From: an uncultured Fastidiosipila sp.
GTDB lineage: Bacteria > Bacillota > Clostridia > Saccharofermentanales > Fastidiosipilaceae
Length of the DNA: 17,213 nucleotides
Reading direction: 5' to 3'
Assembly: GCA_947253875.1 (NCBI GenBank)
Contig: CAMYAM010000023.1
Location: forward strand, 1 to 17,213
Below, piece after piece: positions 15,801-17,213 of this stretch. Numbering within the stretch: position 1 is the first letter of the stretch; the number at the start of each line of letters is the position of its first letter. The position numbers and the translations under genes are program-made. Under the pieces are notes generated by a model. The model did no database searches and was not told where the DNA came from. It was given only the letters and a program-made list of their open reading frames with translations.

Positions 15801-16682
15801 AAACTCTTCTCCAAAACCTGGTACATCGAACCATTGATTGCCCTTTGGAGAATTCTCTTCGTACCAAGAAAATCCAATTAAATATTGCTCAGGTTTGATA
15901 TATGGTTTATATGTTTCCCAGAACTCATTAAAGTCTGCTTCTTTTTGTCCATATGCTTGCATCAAGACAAAATCAAAGCAATCACTAATCCTTGGGAACA
16001 ACTTATTAACTCTTTCATAGTTAATTCTATCTAGCTGAGTTGCTTTCATAGTAGTGTCTAGAATAAATAGCTTATTATTCTTGTCTAATATTTTCTTTAA
16101 TTCTTTAATAATACCAGTAGCATCATCAATATCTTTATCACTCAGAAGTTCTCTACCGTCAGCACTTAGAGTATGGTGTTTCTCATAGTCAATATCTAAC
16201 CCATTTACACCATGTTGAGCAACATACACGTCATAAATCTGTTGTGCACGTTTTTCATATGTTGATTTATCTAAATCATAATTTATAACATCGCCAGTTT
16301 TGTCTCCCTTTAACACCATTCCAAGATTTATAGTTCTTACAACCTTTTGACCTCTTGCATTCATAGTCGGAACATAATCTTCTTTTAAAGCACGCCAAAA
16401 TTCTGGTGACTCCTCACCACCAGGGAAAACAAATACTAAATTTACTTCTTTTGGAACATCTAGCATTGAATTTGGTCTACTTGGATCATGAGCTTTGTCA
16501 TGCCAGGATCTGTAGTAACCACCATTAATAGGCAACTGTAAGCCTTTTACACTAGTCAAACTCTCTGTATTCATGCTCTCCATTGAGCTAACTGAAACAT
16601 TTGCATTAAACAATGTAGCTGCCAATATCAAGGCACACACGAATACAGAGGTTATGACCCTCATACAAACCTTTTTCCTCAT
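12840..16682 (-). CDS. EndoS-like GH18 endo-beta-N-acetylglucosaminidase, wall-anchored
   Basis: Secreted 1280-residue protein homologous to streptococcal EndoS (ndoS), which cuts the chitobiose core of the IgG Fc N-glycan. Order: signal peptide (1 to about 28); GH18 domain (about 48-350) opening with GGYYRSWHDKAHDP and holding the catalytic GLDIDYE (161-167; Asp163, Asp165, acid/base Glu167), MQAYG (241-245), IGFSWYEEN (269-277) and FSYAIERDGVAH (317-328), all matching EndoS; LRR region (about 383-530); hybrid Ig-like module ending ETYKVVYFDD...KYIVG (to about 653); carbohydrate-binding module (about 664-828). Beyond EndoS it adds three FIVAR-like helical repeats (about 834-900, 903-968, 977-1042), an acidic Pro/Lys linker (1048-1110), a beta domain (1111-1222), a Ser/Thr linker, PAKTG (1248-1252), a TM (1253-1274) and RKRSEK. 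The start has GAGGG 7 nt upstream. It is a single-gene unit. Confidence 0.93.
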   Translation of the reverse strand: MRKKVCMRVITSVFVCALILAATLFNANVSVSSMESMNTESLTSVKGLQLPINGGYYRSWHDKAHDPSRPNSMLDVPKEVNLVFVFPGGEESPEFWRALKEDYVPTMNARGQKVVRTINLGMVLKGDKTGDVINYDLDKSTYEKRAQQIYDVYVAQHGVNGLDIDYEKHHTLSADGRELLSDKDIDDATGIIKELKKILDKNNKLFILDTTMKATQLDRINYERVNKLFPRISDCFDFVLMQAYGQKEADFNEFWETYKPYIKPEQYLIGFSWYEENSPKGNQWFDVPGFGEEFLNSRAVKEHVKWQPNNGVKAGVFSYAIERDGVAHGDNNIVKSDFSNSAKLKELMENSRDYDLLTEQHIPDKHLLEEIKSKVGPYLRKFRLFDGDLEINNPEIESLQGLELMQNVKSLSLNGLNKIKEINKGLLPHNIANAIPKSKNEKVLNKLKLSGLKSLEKLDLSGLNIETLELSGVEEWTSLLEFNLSNNLLDFHEGSKNREVLDTLIEKVKNNTAGDVSSLTLFGNQRPRSYFNPALLAKKVEVDKDSEANSVFKYLEIQETSAGRVIGNEEDFNALKKESVNGTEFLAKDLTFDQFKFDVSNYNAVITTHDNQMYSDTRNSGTPIIANTEEETYKVVYFDDNNKVVHELKYIVGAEKEIMLNLAENAKVLGASPMHSDILREYAPHLFDNKLNDYGDGIFTYDAKKIEEHPFWIAFDLGEGAQVKKLEIWNATKANEYMLKDMNAKSGELLALKEANPDASKLSNREYLENDDNWEKIYSFTDSGHLKEITKMFDQVHENRIWKLKINGVVSNDFYRSLALSEIRLLGQRDTTVDKSELQALIKTAKTETEDVKWTDASKAELLAVLEDAEKIFSDESATKSQVSDIQEKLQKAIEDLVEKTEADKEKLSYLVAMLDTLDLSDKTEQSIADLKAAETKAKELLAEKYASQEDVNQAEENLQKAINNLKLKSADDADKVDKEGLQKAIKEAEEIDLSKAKEDENLNEFKNKLAEAKTLNELDGLTQEQIEKATSELNEARKSLNFKDLGSGPEIKPGEDDSEDKKPDEKPEDKNPDKEPDMNKPGKPESPETQNPGSQGPKEMDSKPATKPLRINENSPFKDILILNDEAKHNGYTIWAEKLESSDKAEVFNIKLLDENGKAVQPRAKLRFEITIGFDIDKNEKLSLTHVKDNGMSENLEAKVKGRQVEFETDGFSKFIFAAEKIASGNTTASTSNTTKATSKSVPTTSPAKTGVNAYYIPLAVVTLGLASVMTVVRKRSEK

Positions 16683-16761
16683 TTAAATACCCTCTTTCTT
16701 TTATTGTTCTAACTTCAATGGGAAATAATCTTCCTATAACTCATTAGAATAATTAGGAACA

Positions 16762-16790
16762 TTTATACCATAATGCACTAAATAAAACAA
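16762..16790 (-). promoter_or_regulatory. Promoter of the EndoS-like gene
   Basis: On the minus strand: -35 TTGTTT (16785-16790), 17-nt spacer, then an extended -10, TGG followed by TATAAA (16762-16767). This is a good sigma-A-type match. It would give a 5' leader of about 75 nt before the ATG at 16682. Confidence 0.65.
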
Positions 16791-16863
16791 GAAAAAATTT
16801 TTAACTTGTGCTAGTTGTCTGAACATACATGTGCTGTTATGTAAGCAAAGAAATTTTTAGGGA

Positions 16864-16891
16864 AAAAGAAACCTGCCAAAAATGACAGGTT
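16864..16891 (-). terminator. Rho-independent terminator of the ROK-like gene
   Basis: On the minus strand AACCTGTC (16891-16884) pairs with GGCAGGTT (16877-16870), followed by TTCTTTTT. One pair is a G-U wobble on the minus strand but an A-C mismatch on the plus strand, which supports minus-strand function. It lies about 30 nt after the stop codon. Confidence 0.8.
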
Positions 16892-16920
16892 CCCATATTT
16901 TAATCATTTTTAATTAAAAT

Positions 16921-17213
16921 TTATTTTGGAATAATTGGCAAACTTGCTGCAGCAACACTTTGTCCAACTCTTCTCAATTTCTCGCTTGGAAGCATGACAT
17001 CTAACTTATCTGCTAATTCAGGATATTCAGCTTTAATTACTTCCTGGCAAACTTCAAGGATCCTATCTCCACCTTTACCTGAAACAACTCTTCCCATTAA
17101 TATAACATCTTCGATATTATAGAAATCTGAGTAGTATGCTAATGTGTAACCTAGATATACACCAATACTTGTGAAAATATCATTTGCTAATTTATTATCC
17201 TCATTCATGTAAC
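16921..17213 (-). CDS. ROK-family sugar kinase/regulator, C-terminal part (5' end outside window)
   Basis: Only the last 97 or so codons are present. The frame stays open through the window edge (a Tyr codon precedes the first Met at 17206-17208), so the gene continues to the right. The visible part has a helix with GVYLGYTLAYYSDFY, then IEDVILMGRVVSGKGGDRILE (split here by a beta strand and Gly-rich turn) and a final RRVGQSVAAASLP. This pattern, a VI-x-GR/GG-V-SG-GGD strand-turn and an RVGQ-x-AAA tail, resembles the C-terminal lobe of clostridial ROK proteins (glucokinase/NagC-like). Substrate unknown; no N-terminal ATP-binding or helix-turn-helix region is visible to tell kinase from repressor. 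Its own terminator separates it from the EndoS-like gene. Confidence 0.6.
   Translation of the reverse strand, partial: YMNEDNKLANDIFTSIGVYLGYTLAYYSDFYNIEDVILMGRVVSGKGGDRILEVCQEVIKAEYPELADKLDVMLPSEKLRRVGQSVAAASLPIIPK

Noticed and set aside
16600..16682. Lipoprotein signal on the EndoS-like protein (Cys6 and Cys16 in the signal peptide)
   Set aside because: Neither cysteine sits in an L-x-x-C lipobox after the hydrophobic core; a normal signal peptidase I site near residue 28 and a C-terminal wall anchor fit better.
1..17213. CRISPR arrays, insertion sequences, tRNA or rRNA genes
   Set aside because: None seen; there are no regularly spaced repeats, transposase-like frames or cloverleaf sequences. 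The search was by eye.

Overview
This window is AT-rich (roughly one third G+C by eye). It looks like chromosomal DNA of a low-GC Gram-positive bacterium, probably a Firmicute or relative. The reasons are strong AGGAGG-type ribosome binding sites, a signal peptide plus a C-terminal sortase-type sorting signal on a very large surface protein, a BceR/VncR-like regulatory module, and intrinsic terminators after most units. I cannot name the species. Every intact gene lies on the minus strand; the only plus-strand coding remnant is a broken one.

Layout, left to right: uvrB (excision repair helicase, TTG start); a short AT-rich spacer; a plus-strand fragment holding only the C-terminal two thirds of methylglyoxal synthase; then a four-gene minus-strand operon transcribed as ABC ATPase > two-lobed FtsX/MacB-type permease > OmpR-family response regulator > sensor histidine kinase (peptide or antibiotic sensing and export type). 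Upstream of that come a cytoplasmic-type L-asparaginase (ansA), a 240-bp intergenic region with two hairpins, and pheS-pheT, whose products are divergent. The last complete gene encodes a 1280-residue secreted, wall-anchored glycosidase with clear similarity to streptococcal EndoS, the IgG N-glycan endoglycosidase. The right edge cuts a gene whose C-terminus looks like a ROK-family sugar kinase or regulator.

Functionally, housekeeping genes (uvrB, ansA, pheST) are interleaved with host-interaction candidates. The main discovery is the EndoS-like protein. It keeps the GH18 catalytic motif, the leucine-rich repeat region, the hybrid Ig-like module and the carbohydrate-binding module in EndoS order. 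It then adds three FIVAR-like helical repeats, an acidic Pro/Lys linker, a beta domain and an unusual PAKTG-type sorting signal, so it would be displayed on the cell wall rather than released. It has its own extended -10 promoter and its own terminator. A second point of interest is PheS: its motif 3 region carries Tyr and Asn at positions that are small residues lining the phenylalanine pocket in E. coli and Thermus PheRS.
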